A DNA stretch of 64,000 bases from Robertkochia sediminum (GTDB lineage Bacteria > Bacteroidota > Bacteroidia > Flavobacteriales > Flavobacteriaceae): assembly GCF_016786255.1 (NCBI RefSeq), contig NZ_JADMKT010000067.1:1-64000 (forward strand). The letters run 5' to 3'. A program made the position numbers and the translations under genes. The notes below the pieces were generated by a model. It worked only from the letters and a program-made list of their open reading frames with translations, was not told where the DNA came from and did not search any database. Numbering within the stretch: position 1 is the stretch's first letter; each line of letters opens with the position of its first letter. Positions 29,621-37,800 of this stretch are shown piece by piece.

Positions 29621-31300
29621 ATGAGTACTACAGCTAAACGCACCCGGGCCCAGGAATCTACAGCGGCCATTGAACGCATGTACATCACCATGCGTCATCT
29701 TTTTAACAGAGGATTTTATAAACCCATGGGAGTTTCGGGAGAGACCCTGAGAGAAGCTTTGTTGCAATTGCGACCGGAGATCTACGGATCGGTGGCTGAG
29801 GAAAAAACAGAGCTGCACGGCTTGTTATATGTTTTGGACAGGCTTCCGTATGGGATCGAAGAGTGCAGGTTTATTAACCTGACCAGTGATGAAGGGTATA
29901 AGAATTCCGGATTCAAGGTGATCATTCCTCCAAAGCGTCGACGCAATTGCTATCGCATAGACAAGGAGCAAATGAATATTGAGATCACCAGAGGGCGTTC
30001 GGATATCTATGATATTCTGACCCATCTTACCTTTATGTTCATCGAGTCGAATAAGATCGCCAATCGCATTTACGATGAAGAAGACAAGACCATCCTGAGG
30101 GATTGGGAGCGACTGGAGGAGGCGATCCAAAAGAAAAAGCTTACGGTCACTGAACGTGAAGTAGCCCTGAGTCATATGAGTAATATTATGGGGCGCACCT
30201 TTGCCGAATTAAAGAATGCCCACGGCATTTTTAAGACCAAGGAAGAGCCGGACAGATTTCTCCACATCATTTACTGGATGGGGAAACTCGGACTTGCAGA
30301 GATCAAAGAAGGGAAGAAACGCACCATAACTTTTAGTCCGGTACTCAGAGAACGCCTTGGACACCATATCCATGGAGAAAGGTGGGCGAATAACATCAAA
30401 GAGGTGTTGCACAAGAAAGGACTGCTACGCCGTCCGATCCATATTATCAGTGCAAATATGCACTCGGTCATGAATACGCTTTTCGCCAGAAAGGCTCTTG
30501 GTACCCAGGTAAAGGCAAAGTCGGACCTTGACCTCTATACCGAACTGAGTCAGCCGGAAAATAACGCCATGCGTAAGAAGGTGACCGCCTATGCCGAAAA
30601 GAATGGCATGATCAGTATTGACGATACCTCAGGAACCAATATCGACGTGCAATTATTCGACCTGAAAAGTATTGGTGGTACAGGTAATAATCCTAATTTT
30701 GCAGCCGATAATGAGGCACCTGTCCTTTTTGTGATGGATTATGCCTTTGGTGAGCAGGCTTATGAAACTATTGATGAGTTTTTAAAGCCTTATAAAGAGA
30801 AGGATGAAACAAAGCATTATATGAATATTGCTTCCGTTTCGATCATGGGGAAAGCCGGGATCCTTGAAGGAGGAAAAGGCGACCTGATGATCCCTTCGGC
30901 ACATATTTTTGAAGGAACAGCCGATAATTATCCGTTTAAGAATGAGCTTTGCGCCGATGATTTTAAAGGCAACGGACTCAAAGTGTGTGAAGGAACCATG
31001 ATCACGGTACTGGGAACCTCGTTGCAGAACAGGGATATTCTGAAGTTTTTCCACGACAGTACCTGGAATGTCATCGGACTGGAAATGGAAGGGGCTCATT
31101 ATCAAAAAGCCGTGCAATCGGCTTCCCAGATCAGGAAGAGTATTTCTGAGGATGTCAAGGTGAGATATGCGTATTATGCCTCAGATAATCCACTGGAAAC
31201 AGGGAGTACGCTGGCTTCCGGCGGATTGGGAACAACGGGTGTAAAGCCTACCTACCTGATCACAGAAAAGATATTAGAACAGATATTTAATAGTAAGTAA
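29621..31300 (+). CDS. DUF6909-like protein with nucleoside-phosphorylase-like C-terminus
   Basis: 559 residues from ATG 29621. I recognise it from memory as the conserved Bacteroidota family called DUF6909; its function is not established. The N-terminal half is helical and charged, with IIPPKRRRNCYRIDKEQ. The C-terminal half carries motifs reminiscent of purine nucleoside phosphorylases and AMP nucleosidases: SVSIMGKAGILEGGKGDLM, a MIPSAHIFEGTADNYPF segment, and NVIGLEMEGAHYQKAV, whose EMEGA resembles the ribose-binding glutamate motif. It could therefore bind or cleave a nucleotide, but this is only a motif impression. No transmembrane helix or signal peptide. It precedes the Wzz-like gene by 3 bp. 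Confidence 0.65.
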   Translation: MSTTAKRTRAQESTAAIERMYITMRHLFNRGFYKPMGVSGETLREALLQLRPEIYGSVAEEKTELHGLLYVLDRLPYGIEECRFINLTSDEGYKNSGFKVIIPPKRRRNCYRIDKEQMNIEITRGRSDIYDILTHLTFMFIESNKIANRIYDEEDKTILRDWERLEEAIQKKKLTVTEREVALSHMSNIMGRTFAELKNAHGIFKTKEEPDRFLHIIYWMGKLGLAEIKEGKKRTITFSPVLRERLGHHIHGERWANNIKEVLHKKGLLRRPIHIISANMHSVMNTLFARKALGTQVKAKSDLDLYTELSQPENNAMRKKVTAYAEKNGMISIDDTSGTNIDVQLFDLKSIGGTGNNPNFAADNEAPVLFVMDYAFGEQAYETIDEFLKPYKEKDETKHYMNIASVSIMGKAGILEGGKGDLMIPSAHIFEGTADNYPFKNELCADDFKGNGLKVCEGTMITVLGTSLQNRDILKFFHDSTWNVIGLEMEGAHYQKAVQSASQIRKSISEDVKVRYAYYASDNPLETGSTLASGGLGTTGVKPTYLITEKILEQIFNSK

Positions 31301-31303
31301 ACC

Positions 31304-32368
31304 ATGGACAACAATTTGCAACCTACCCCCCCAAATCGCAATGCTGAGGAAATTGATCTAGGACAGTTATTTAAGCTCATAGGAGATGGGTTTAGAAAGC
31401 TATTCAATTTTATCGGAGGGATCTTTAAAGGCCTTTTCGGATTCTTATTGCAGTTTCTTTTATTCATCCAGAAGCACTTTTTGAAGTTTGTGATCGCAGG
31501 GGTGCTTGGAGTTATCCTTGGAGTGGTTGCTGAAAACTTTACCAATACGAAATATGTATCTACCATGGTCGTAGAGCCTAATTTTAATAGTGTTCAGCAG
31601 CTCTATAACAATGTTAACTTTTATAACGAACTGGCAGCGGTTAGGGACTCAGTAAGTTTGGCGGAGGCGTTGGAGATTTCTGTCGCGGAAGCTGCGACAT
31701 TGAGAGAGTTTAGCATTGAATCCTATGCCGATGAGAATCAGAAGGTGAGACTCTTCGATCAGTTCGTTAGGGAGTTAGACACCACCACACAGAAGACCAT
31801 CAATATGGAGCGTTTTATGGAGAACTTCAACTCTCTGGACGCGCGCTTCCACAATATTTCGGTGGTTGCCACAGATCCTTTTATTGCTCAAAAGACAAGA
31901 CCTGCGATACTTAATTCCATATCCCGTAACGATTACTTCAAGCTGCAAAAGAACATCACCCAGATCAACCTGGACCTTCAGGATGAGATCATCAAAAAGC
32001 AGCTGGCAGAGATCGATTCTCTTCAGGAGCTTTACAAGCGTGTGATGGAGAAAGAAGCCGAAAAACCGCTTCAGGGTACCAATATCAGCCTGGGTGAGAA
32101 TGGTTCTCAACAAAATAAGGAGTTAGCGCTGATCAACCAGATCGATGAACTTAAGGCTTCTATGGTTTCTTTAAACCAGGAAAAAGCGAATAAGTCAAGT
32201 ATTATTAATGTGATCTCTGATTTCCCTCGTAGGGGGGTTGAATTAAAAGGACTTGCCAATAATCTGGTCTTTTTAGGACCTGTGGTCTTGATGTTATTGA
32301 CCTTTTTAGTATTACTGGTTTTAGAGCTTAATAAGTTTCTTATTGCGTATAGAAATAAGTTGAGTTAA
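31304..32368 (+). CDS. Wzz-like polysaccharide chain-length regulator (putative)
   Basis: 354 residues. An amphipathic N-terminal stretch with repeated F and G (FNFIGGIFKGLFGFLLQFLL) is followed by a membrane helix (about 65-85). A long, mostly coiled-coil periplasmic part (about 90-315) and a C-terminal membrane helix (about 322-345, VFLGPVVLMLLTFLVLLVLE) complete it. Two helices flanking a coiled-coil is the Wzz layout, and the rfb and O-antigen genes begin 130 bp downstream. The role in setting O-antigen length is inferred from this layout and context. A terminator follows. Confidence 0.6.
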   Translation: MDNNLQPTPPNRNAEEIDLGQLFKLIGDGFRKLFNFIGGIFKGLFGFLLQFLLFIQKHFLKFVIAGVLGVILGVVAENFTNTKYVSTMVVEPNFNSVQQLYNNVNFYNELAAVRDSVSLAEALEISVAEAATLREFSIESYADENQKVRLFDQFVRELDTTTQKTINMERFMENFNSLDARFHNISVVATDPFIAQKTRPAILNSISRNDYFKLQKNITQINLDLQDEIIKKQLAEIDSLQELYKRVMEKEAEKPLQGTNISLGENGSQQNKELALINQIDELKASMVSLNQEKANKSSIINVISDFPRRGVELKGLANNLVFLGPVVLMLLTFLVLLVLELNKFLIAYRNKLS

Positions 32369-32392
32369 TTCTATAGTCATAATAATAGATAA

Positions 32393-32418
32393 GGCCCGGT
32401 ATTCACCGGGTCTTTTTT
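32393..32418 (+). terminator. Terminator after the Wzz-like gene
   Basis: GGCCCGGT (32393-32400), loop ATTC, ACCGGGTC (32405-32412, one G-U pair), then TTTTTT. Confidence 0.88.
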
Positions 32419-32501
32419 GTTGATGACATTCCGTTTGAGATTGAAGAATTGAGGAAAGTTCTTTAATTCTTTCTTATTTTCGTACAAATCGCGAGTTACG
32501 C

Positions 32502-33563
32502 ATGACAAAACTACTTATCACCGGAGGTGCAGGATTTATTGGCTCTCATGTGGTTCGGTTATTGGTTAATAGGTATTCCGAATACCAGATCGTTAACCTC
32601 GATGCCCTTACCTATGCAGGTAACCTGGAGAATCTAAGTGATATTGAAGGATCACAGAATTACCGGTTTATCAAGGGAGATATCACTGATGCTGCTTTTA
32701 TTTCAGGACTTTTTGCCAAGGAACGTTTTGACGGGGTGATCCATTTGGCGGCCGAATCTCATGTAGATCGCTCGATTAATAATCCCCTGGTTTTTGCCAA
32801 AACCAATATCCTGGGAACGATCAATTTGCTGGAAGGGTTCAGAGCCCTGTGGGAGGATAATTGGGAAGGCAAGCGGTTTTATCATATCAGCACCGATGAG
32901 GTCTATGGAACCTTAGGGGAAACCGGTCTTTTTCGTGAAGATACGCCTTACGACCCGAATTCGCCCTACTCGGCATCCAAGGCTTCCTCCGATCACTTCG
33001 TGAGGGCATATGGGGAAACCTACGGATTACCCTACGTGATCTCTAATTGTTCTAATAATTACGGACCTAATCAATTCCCTGAGAAGTTGATTCCGCTCTT
33101 TCTGAATAATATTATTGAAGAAAAGTCACTTCCGGTATATGGTGATGGAAATTATACCAGGGACTGGTTGTACGTCGAGGATCATGCTGCTGCCATTGAT
33201 CTTGTTTTGCACAAGGGGAAGACTGGAGAAACTTATAATATCGGTGGATTTAATGAATGGAAGAACATAGACTTGGTGAAATCACTTTGTAGGGTAATGG
33301 ACTGTAAATTAGGTCGCCCGAAGGGTGCCAGTGAAAAACTGATCACCTTTGTCAAGGACAGACCCGGTCATGACCTGCGTTACGCTATCGATGCCTCAAA
33401 GATCAATAATGAATTGGGATGGCAGCCTTCCGTGACCTTTAAAGAAGGATTGGAAAAAACAGTAGATTGGTATTTAGCGCATCAGGAATGGCTCGATCAC
33501 GTGACCTCGGGAGCGTATCTTGAATATTACAATAATCATTACCATAATAACCAACCCACATGA
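32502..33563 (+). CDS. rfbB: dTDP-glucose 4,6-dehydratase
   Basis: 353 residues, normal length. Extended short-chain dehydrogenase: the NAD-binding [14 protein letters not shown] is near the start, followed by [21 protein letters not shown] with the catalytic Asp-Glu pair, and [11 protein letters not shown] with Tyr and Lys of YxxxK. It removes water from dTDP-D-glucose to give dTDP-4-keto-6-deoxyglucose, the second step of dTDP-L-rhamnose synthesis. TATTTTCG (32475-32482) may be a weak -7 element. The stop overlaps the rfbA start by 4 bp (ATGA). Confidence 0.96.
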   Translation: MTKLLITGGAGFIGSHVVRLLVNRYSEYQIVNLDALTYAGNLENLSDIEGSQNYRFIKGDITDAAFISGLFAKERFDGVIHLAAESHVDRSINNPLVFAKTNILGTINLLEGFRALWEDNWEGKRFYHISTDEVYGTLGETGLFREDTPYDPNSPYSASKASSDHFVRAYGETYGLPYVISNCSNNYGPNQFPEKLIPLFLNNIIEEKSLPVYGDGNYTRDWLYVEDHAAAIDLVLHKGKTGETYNIGGFNEWKNIDLVKSLCRVMDCKLGRPKGASEKLITFVKDRPGHDLRYAIDASKINNELGWQPSVTFKEGLEKTVDWYLAHQEWLDHVTSGAYLEYYNNHYHNNQPT

Positions 33564-34420
33564 AAGGTATCATCTTAGCAGGCGGCACCGGCTCTCGATT
33601 ACATCCGCTTACCCTCGCGGTGAGCAAGCAGCTCATGCCGGTTTACGACAAGCCCATGATCTATTATCCGCTGTCTACCCTAATTTATGCGGGTATTCGT
33701 GAGATCCTGATCATTACAACCCCTGAAGACCTGCCGTTATTTCAAAAATTACTGGGCGATGGCAGTCAGTTGGGTTGCTCCTTTCAATATGAGACCCAGG
33801 CAAAGCCAAAAGGAATTGCAGAGGCGTTTATTATTGGGGAGTCGTTTATTGGTGATGACAAGGTCGCCTTGATCCTGGGAGACAATATCTTTTACGGCAC
33901 CGGTTTGGCAGAACTGATGCAGGCCAATAGTGATCCGAATGGAGGTGTGGTTTTTGCGTATCACGTGAACGATCCGGAACGCTACGGGGTGGTGGAATTT
34001 AATGAGCAAGGGGTGGCAGTATCTATTGAAGAAAAGCCCGCTCAGCCCCGTTCAAAATTTGCAGTACCCGGAATCTACTTTTATGATAACGAAGTGGTGA
34101 AGATCGCCAGGGAGATACAACCGAGTAAGCGAGGTGAATTGGAGATCACGGATATCAATAAAGCCTATATGCAGAAAGGACGGTTAAAGGTTGGCGTATT
34201 AGACCGCGGAACGGCATGGTTGGATACCGGAACGTTTCAGTCGCTAATGCAGGCTTCACAATTTGTAGAGGTGATCGAAGAGCGTCAGGGGTTGAAGATC
34301 GGATGTATAGAAGAAGCCGCCTTTAGAATGGGCTTAATTGGTAAAGAAGCACTGAAAGAATTGGCCAAGCCCTTAATGAAAAGTGGTTATGGGGAATATC
34401 TTTTGGGATTGGTGATATGA
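33560..34420 (+). CDS. rfbA: Glucose-1-phosphate thymidylyltransferase
   Basis: 286 residues. The N-terminal nucleotidyltransferase signature [20 protein letters not shown] is followed by [39 protein letters not shown] and [10 protein letters not shown]. It makes dTDP-glucose from dTTP and glucose-1-phosphate, the first step of the dTDP-rhamnose pathway. It is translationally coupled to rfbB by a 4-bp overlap. In many genomes rfbC follows directly; here a four-helix-bundle element of about 530 bp lies between them. Confidence 0.96.
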   Translation: MKGIILAGGTGSRLHPLTLAVSKQLMPVYDKPMIYYPLSTLIYAGIREILIITTPEDLPLFQKLLGDGSQLGCSFQYETQAKPKGIAEAFIIGESFIGDDKVALILGDNIFYGTGLAELMQANSDPNGGVVFAYHVNDPERYGVVEFNEQGVAVSIEEKPAQPRSKFAVPGIYFYDNEVVKIAREIQPSKRGELEITDINKAYMQKGRLKVGVLDRGTAWLDTGTFQSLMQASQFVEVIEERQGLKIGCIEEAAFRMGLIGKEALKELAKPLMKSGYGEYLLGLVI

Positions 34421-34472
34421 ATTTGGCTAATTCCGAGAGTTTCGTGAGTTGTAGATGGGGGTAAATTGTAAA

Positions 34473-34826
34473 TCAATTATCAGTTAGTTTGGAAGCTAAG
34501 CTTATAAGCATTCGCTTTATGCGCATCAGATCATAGGTGTACTGGCTAATATCGGTAGTGAACCCCAGAAGTTTTGAGATTTCCAGTAATGTTTCTACTT
34601 CTGCCGTTGATCCAATGGCAATATTTATAAAGTATAAGAATTGTTTCGAAGTATTCCGGGCGCTTCCTTCAGCGATGTTGGCAGGAACAGATACTGCAGC
34701 CCTTCTTATTTGACTGATCAATCCGTATTTCTCTTCTTCGGGGAAAGCTGCAGTTAATTGGTAGAGTAAGCCAACCATTTGGAGGGATAATTTGTAGACA
34801 TCCAGATCTTTATGTGTTCTGACCAA
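34473..34826 (-). CDS. Four-helix-bundle protein (S23/IVS, Avd-like)
   Basis: 117 residues if translation starts at TTG 34826. That start is chosen because it aligns with the 115-residue homologue at 47443-47790 (RTHKDLDVYK against TTHKDLRVWK) and because a -7 element, TATATTTG, lies 17 bp before it. An ATG at 34898 would place the start upstream of that promoter. Family hallmarks are SQIRRAAVSVPANIAEGSAR and a C-terminal KRMLISLASKL. Homologues occur inside 23S rRNA intervening sequences, as Avd in diversity-generating retroelements, and as orphan genes; the orphan function is unknown. No reverse transcriptase or rRNA gene is near. The gene is enclosed by inverted repeats. Confidence 0.82.
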   Translation of the reverse strand: MVRTHKDLDVYKLSLQMVGLLYQLTAAFPEEEKYGLISQIRRAAVSVPANIAEGSARNTSKQFLYFINIAIGSTAEVETLLEISKLLGFTTDISQYTYDLMRIKRMLISLASKLTDN

Positions 34827-34842
34827 AACAATTAAATTTATA

Positions 34843-34850
34843 CAAATATA
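34843..34850 (-). promoter_or_regulatory. -7 element for the four-helix-bundle gene
   Basis: On the minus strand the sequence reads TATATTTG, a match to TAnnTTTG, 16 bp before the proposed TTG start. No good -33 element is visible. Confidence 0.45.
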
Positions 34851-34901
34851 TAGAAAATAACCTACACCACTTATTTTGTTATTATCACATTCGTTCAATC
34901 T

Positions 34902-34964
34902 CGCAATTAACGTAATTCAACCAATTCACGCAATTCACGCATTTAATGTAACTCACGAAATTCT
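34902..34964 (+). repeat. Degenerate 9-bp tandem array
   Basis: Seven consecutive units of 8-10 bp: CGCAATTAA, CGTAATTCAA, CCAATTCA, CGCAATTCA, CGCATTTAA, TGTAACTCA and CGAAATTCT, with consensus close to CGCAATTCA. It forms the right arm of the four-helix-bundle element and touches the rfbC promoter. Confidence 0.6.
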
Positions 34965-34966
34965 CC

Positions 34967-34974
34967 TATCTTTA
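34967..34974 (+). promoter_or_regulatory. Possible promoter of rfbC
   Basis: TATCTTTA differs from TAnnTTTG only at the last base and lies 16 bp before the GTG start. It sits immediately after the repeat array, which would give rfbC and rfbD their own promoter after separation from rfbBA. Confidence 0.4.
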
Positions 34975-34990
34975 TCCCAAAACCTGATCA

Positions 34991-35554
34991 GTGAAAATTA
35001 CTACAACGCCTTTAAACGACTGTCTTTTACTTGAGCCAAAGATCTATAAGGATGATCGGGGTCTTTTTCTTGAGTCCTTTAATCATAAAGCATTTACCCA
35101 GGCGCTTGGATATGAGGTGAACTTTGTCCAGGATAACCTTTCAGTATCTGTTAAAGGGACCTTAAGAGGGCTGCATTTTCAGAAAGGGAGTGATAGTCAG
35201 GCTAAATTAGTTCAGGTGTTAAAGGGAAAGGTTCAGGATGTGGTTGTTGACCTTCGGCCGGGATCTTCAACTTATGGGAATACATTTTCCATAGTTTTAG
35301 ACGATATCGAAAGAAAACAACTCTTTATTCCAAAGGGTTTTGCCCACGGTTTTCTCGCCCTTTCTGATGAGGTGTTGTTTTCCTATAAATGCGACGGGTT
35401 CTATGCTCCCGGATCGGAGTCGGGGATTATTTATAATGATCCTGACCTTAATGTTGAATGGCAATTACCAGCGGAGGAATTGGTGCTTTCCGATAAAGAC
35501 AGAATATTAAAAGGCTTTGATGCCCTTGAATCAGAGCAAGCTTTTCAATGGTAG
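34991..35554 (+). CDS. rfbC: dTDP-4-dehydrorhamnose 3,5-epimerase
   Basis: 187 residues with a cupin fold. Motifs are DDRGLFLESFN, FVQDNLSVSVKGTLRGLHFQ with the catalytic His, KGKVQDVVVDLRPGS, IPKGFAHGFLALSD and YNDPDLNVEW. It epimerises C3 and C5 of dTDP-4-keto-6-deoxyglucose, the third step towards dTDP-L-rhamnose. The start is GTG (34991); no ATG fits. It overlaps rfbD by 7 bp. Confidence 0.95.
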   Translation: MKITTTPLNDCLLLEPKIYKDDRGLFLESFNHKAFTQALGYEVNFVQDNLSVSVKGTLRGLHFQKGSDSQAKLVQVLKGKVQDVVVDLRPGSSTYGNTFSIVLDDIERKQLFIPKGFAHGFLALSDEVLFSYKCDGFYAPGSESGIIYNDPDLNVEWQLPAEELVLSDKDRILKGFDALESEQAFQW

Positions 35555-36354
35555 CGGGGGAGGACAAGAAAGATCCGGTTAAAGTTCTGGTCACAGGAGC
35601 CAGTGGACAGCTGGGTATGACCTTGCAGAAATACTATGGGGCAGAGACCGGTATGCAATGGAGCTTTTTTAATTCCAAAGAATTGGATATCTGTGATCCT
35701 GAAGCCTTAGCGGCAGTCTTTGAGGATCTCCAACCTGACTACTGCATTAATTGTGCAGCTTACACCAATGTAGAAAAAGCTGAATCAGAACCTGAAAGGG
35801 CATTTAAAGTAAATGCTGAAGCGGTTAAGTCTCTAGCGGAACAATGTAAGAAGCATGAAGCCATACTTATTCATATTTCCACTGATTATGTATTTGACGG
35901 TACTAAAGGGGCTCCATATACTCCCGATGATAGACCTAATCCGCTGAATGTCTACGGGAAGTCCAAGTTAGCCGGCGAACAATTTATTCAGGAGATATTG
36001 GAGCACTATTATATTGTGCGTACCTCCTGGCTATACAGTAAAGAATTCGGCCATAATTTCTACCGCACGATCAAAGCGAAGGCCGAGAAAGGAGAATCGT
36101 TAAAGGTCGTCGATGATCAGGTGGGGTGTCCTACCAATACAGTCAATTTATCACGTCACATTGTTGGCCTCATAAATAATACCGTTAGTTTTGGGGTTAA
36201 GCATTTTTGTGATGGTGAGGCAATGAGTTGGTATGATTTTGCGCAGAGAATTATAATGGAACTTCGTTCCGAAAGTACACTTCAACCAATGTCTTCAACA
36301 GGACTGAAGCAATTAGCAGTTAGACCACCCAATTCTGTGATGCTTACAGAATAG
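35548..36354 (+). CDS. rfbD: dTDP-4-dehydrorhamnose reductase, C-terminus frameshifted
   Basis: 268 residues. NAD(P)-binding GASGQLGMTLQ is followed by NCAAYTNVEKAESEPE, the catalytic STDYVFDGTKGAPY and YGKSKLAGE, so the catalytic core is intact. It would reduce the keto sugar to dTDP-L-rhamnose. The frame stops at TAG 36352, right after RPPNSVM, where the family normally continues for about 30 residues. Those residues are found in the +1 frame: from 36347 it reads QNSKKIYGYPHPFEQSL and runs to TAA at 36434. One extra base near 36340-36346 explains this. It may be a real truncation or a sequence error; activity of the short form is uncertain. Confidence 0.85.
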   Translation: MVAGEDKKDPVKVLVTGASGQLGMTLQKYYGAETGMQWSFFNSKELDICDPEALAAVFEDLQPDYCINCAAYTNVEKAESEPERAFKVNAEAVKSLAEQCKKHEAILIHISTDYVFDGTKGAPYTPDDRPNPLNVYGKSKLAGEQFIQEILEHYYIVRTSWLYSKEFGHNFYRTIKAKAEKGESLKVVDDQVGCPTNTVNLSRHIVGLINNTVSFGVKHFCDGEAMSWYDFAQRIIMELRSESTLQPMSSTGLKQLAVRPPNSVMLTE

Positions 36355-36436
36355 TAAAAAAATTTATGGTTATCCTCACCCATTTGAGCAGTCTCTAATA
36401 TACTGCTATCTTTTACATGTTAAGGGAATGAAATAA

Positions 36437-36467
36437 TTTGTCAGCCATTGGGGTTGTTGTATTTTTG
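36437..36467 (+). promoter_or_regulatory. Promoter of the O-antigen cluster
   Basis: TTTG (36437-36440), exactly 19 bp, then TATTTTTG (36460-36467): a perfect Bacteroidota consensus promoter. It gives a leader of about 65 nt before the TTG start of the flippase gene. Confidence 0.75.
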
Positions 36468-36537
36468 CAGGCTATGAATTTGCGGTTAAAGAAAGTTATG
36501 ATTACTAAAGGTTGCCTGCAATTAAATATGGTACGAA

Positions 36538-37800
36538 TTGAAAAGGTATAAAGTATTACTTAAGAGTTCTGATTTCCGGAAGTTGTTTTCGAATTTCAGT
36601 GCCTTGTTCGTTATTCAAATCGCGAATTATGTCCTCCCTATTTTGGTACTACCTTTACTGGTAAGGCAATTAGGTGCAGAAAACTTTGGTTTGGTGATGT
36701 TTGCACAATCTATGATGGTGTTTTTTCATGTTTTTGTAGATTTTGGGTTTAGTTTAAGTGGAACCAGAGAAGTTTCATTAAACAAGGATACCCCTGAGGA
36801 ATTATCTAATATCTTCAGTGCTATTTTGTTTATTAAGGTGATATTGTTGATTCTTGGAGCGGGGGTTTTGGCAATAGTGATATTTTCATTTGATAGGTTT
36901 AAAGGTGAGGAATTGGTTTACCTTTTAAGCTATGGAATTGTCATAGGGCAGGGGTTGTTTCCCATTTGGTACTTCCAAGGTGTTGAAAAAATGAAAGTTA
37001 TCACCTTACTCAATGTATCCGCAAAGGTGATATTTACCCTATTAGTGTTTGTTTCAATTCGAGAGGAGTCTGACTACCTGTTAGTTCCAATCTTTAATTC
37101 ATTTGGATTTATAATTTCCGGTATTCTTGGATTAGTCCTTGCTATAAAAAGTTTGAAAATACGGAAGCCTAAAATGTCCTTGACAATCAGATTACTTAAA
37201 GAAAGTTCCTTACTTTTTTACTCTAATGTAGCAACAAGTTTGTACACTGCCAGTAATGTTTTTATACTAGGGTATTTTTCAGGTAATGTTATGGCGGGAA
37301 TTTTTGCGAGTATGGAGAAGCTGATACTTGCTGTTAAAAATATTTACGTGCCAATCTATCAGGCGGTATTCCCTTGGCTTTCTAAAAAGTCTCCAGCTGA
37401 AATACGAGAACTAATAAAGAAATCGTACCCGTTTATTGGTTTAATTGGAGTACTGATGTTTATAACCATTTTATTTGGGGCAGAAACCATCTTAAATTTG
37501 TTGTATAATGATCAGAGAATCGGGGAATACTTTTATGTATTACAGTTGTTGGGTCTAATTGCAATTTTTTCTGGTCTGAATATGCTTTTTAATACGTTGT
37601 ATTTTCCAGCCATAAAGGCTTACAGTGTTAGAACTAAGATATTGATTGCAGGGGCAGTTATTAGCGTAATCCTTAGTTTGATTTTTGTCCCCTTATATAA
37701 TATTAATGCTACCGCCATCATAACGGTGGTTACGGAATTATTATTATTGATTTTTGCGGTTTTTTATTTCATTAAAGAAAATCCATTTAAAAATGCGTAA
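36538..37800 (+). CDS. Wzx-type O-antigen flippase
   Basis: 420 residues, nearly all hydrophobic, with about 12 membrane helices. The N-terminus (SDFRKLFSNFSALFVIQIANY, with LPLLVRQLGAENFGLV) is typical of the polysaccharide-synthase/Wzx branch of the MOP superfamily. It would flip undecaprenyl-linked O-units across the inner membrane. The start is TTG at 36538, since the frame has a stop just upstream and no ATG. It is the first gene of an AT-rich cluster and overlaps the next gene by 8 bp. Confidence 0.85.
   Translation: MKRYKVLLKSSDFRKLFSNFSALFVIQIANYVLPILVLPLLVRQLGAENFGLVMFAQSMMVFFHVFVDFGFSLSGTREVSLNKDTPEELSNIFSAILFIKVILLILGAGVLAIVIFSFDRFKGEELVYLLSYGIVIGQGLFPIWYFQGVEKMKVITLLNVSAKVIFTLLVFVSIREESDYLLVPIFNSFGFIISGILGLVLAIKSLKIRKPKMSLTIRLLKESSLLFYSNVATSLYTASNVFILGYFSGNVMAGIFASMEKLILAVKNIYVPIYQAVFPWLSKKSPAEIRELIKKSYPFIGLIGVLMFITILFGAETILNLLYNDQRIGEYFYVLQLLGLIAIFSGLNMLFNTLYFPAIKAYSVRTKILIAGAVISVILSLIFVPLYNINATAIITVVTELLLLIFAVFYFIKENPFKNA

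Larger units (their letters stand above)
34435..34965. mobile_element. Putative four-helix-bundle element with inverted repeat ends
   Basis: Left end GAGAGTTTCGTGAGTT (34435-34450) and right end AACTCACGAAATTCTC (34950-34965) are inverted repeats matching at 15 of 16 positions. Between them lie one small gene on the minus strand and, on the right, about seven degenerate 9-bp units. The left side also contains degenerate units in inverse orientation. It lies between rfbA and rfbC, splitting an otherwise common gene pair. No transposase is present, so how or whether it moves is unknown; calling it mobile is inference from the structure and the related element at 47411-47990. Confidence 0.5.

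Noticed and set aside
34473-34826. Part of a diversity-generating retroelement (Avd) aimed at the adhesins
   Set aside because: No reverse transcriptase and no template/variable repeat pair in the window; the adhesins are more than 14 kb away.
34473-34898. Four-helix-bundle gene starting at the ATG 34898
   Set aside because: That start lies upstream of the -7 element at 34850-34843 and adds 24 residues not matched by the homologue at 47443-47790.
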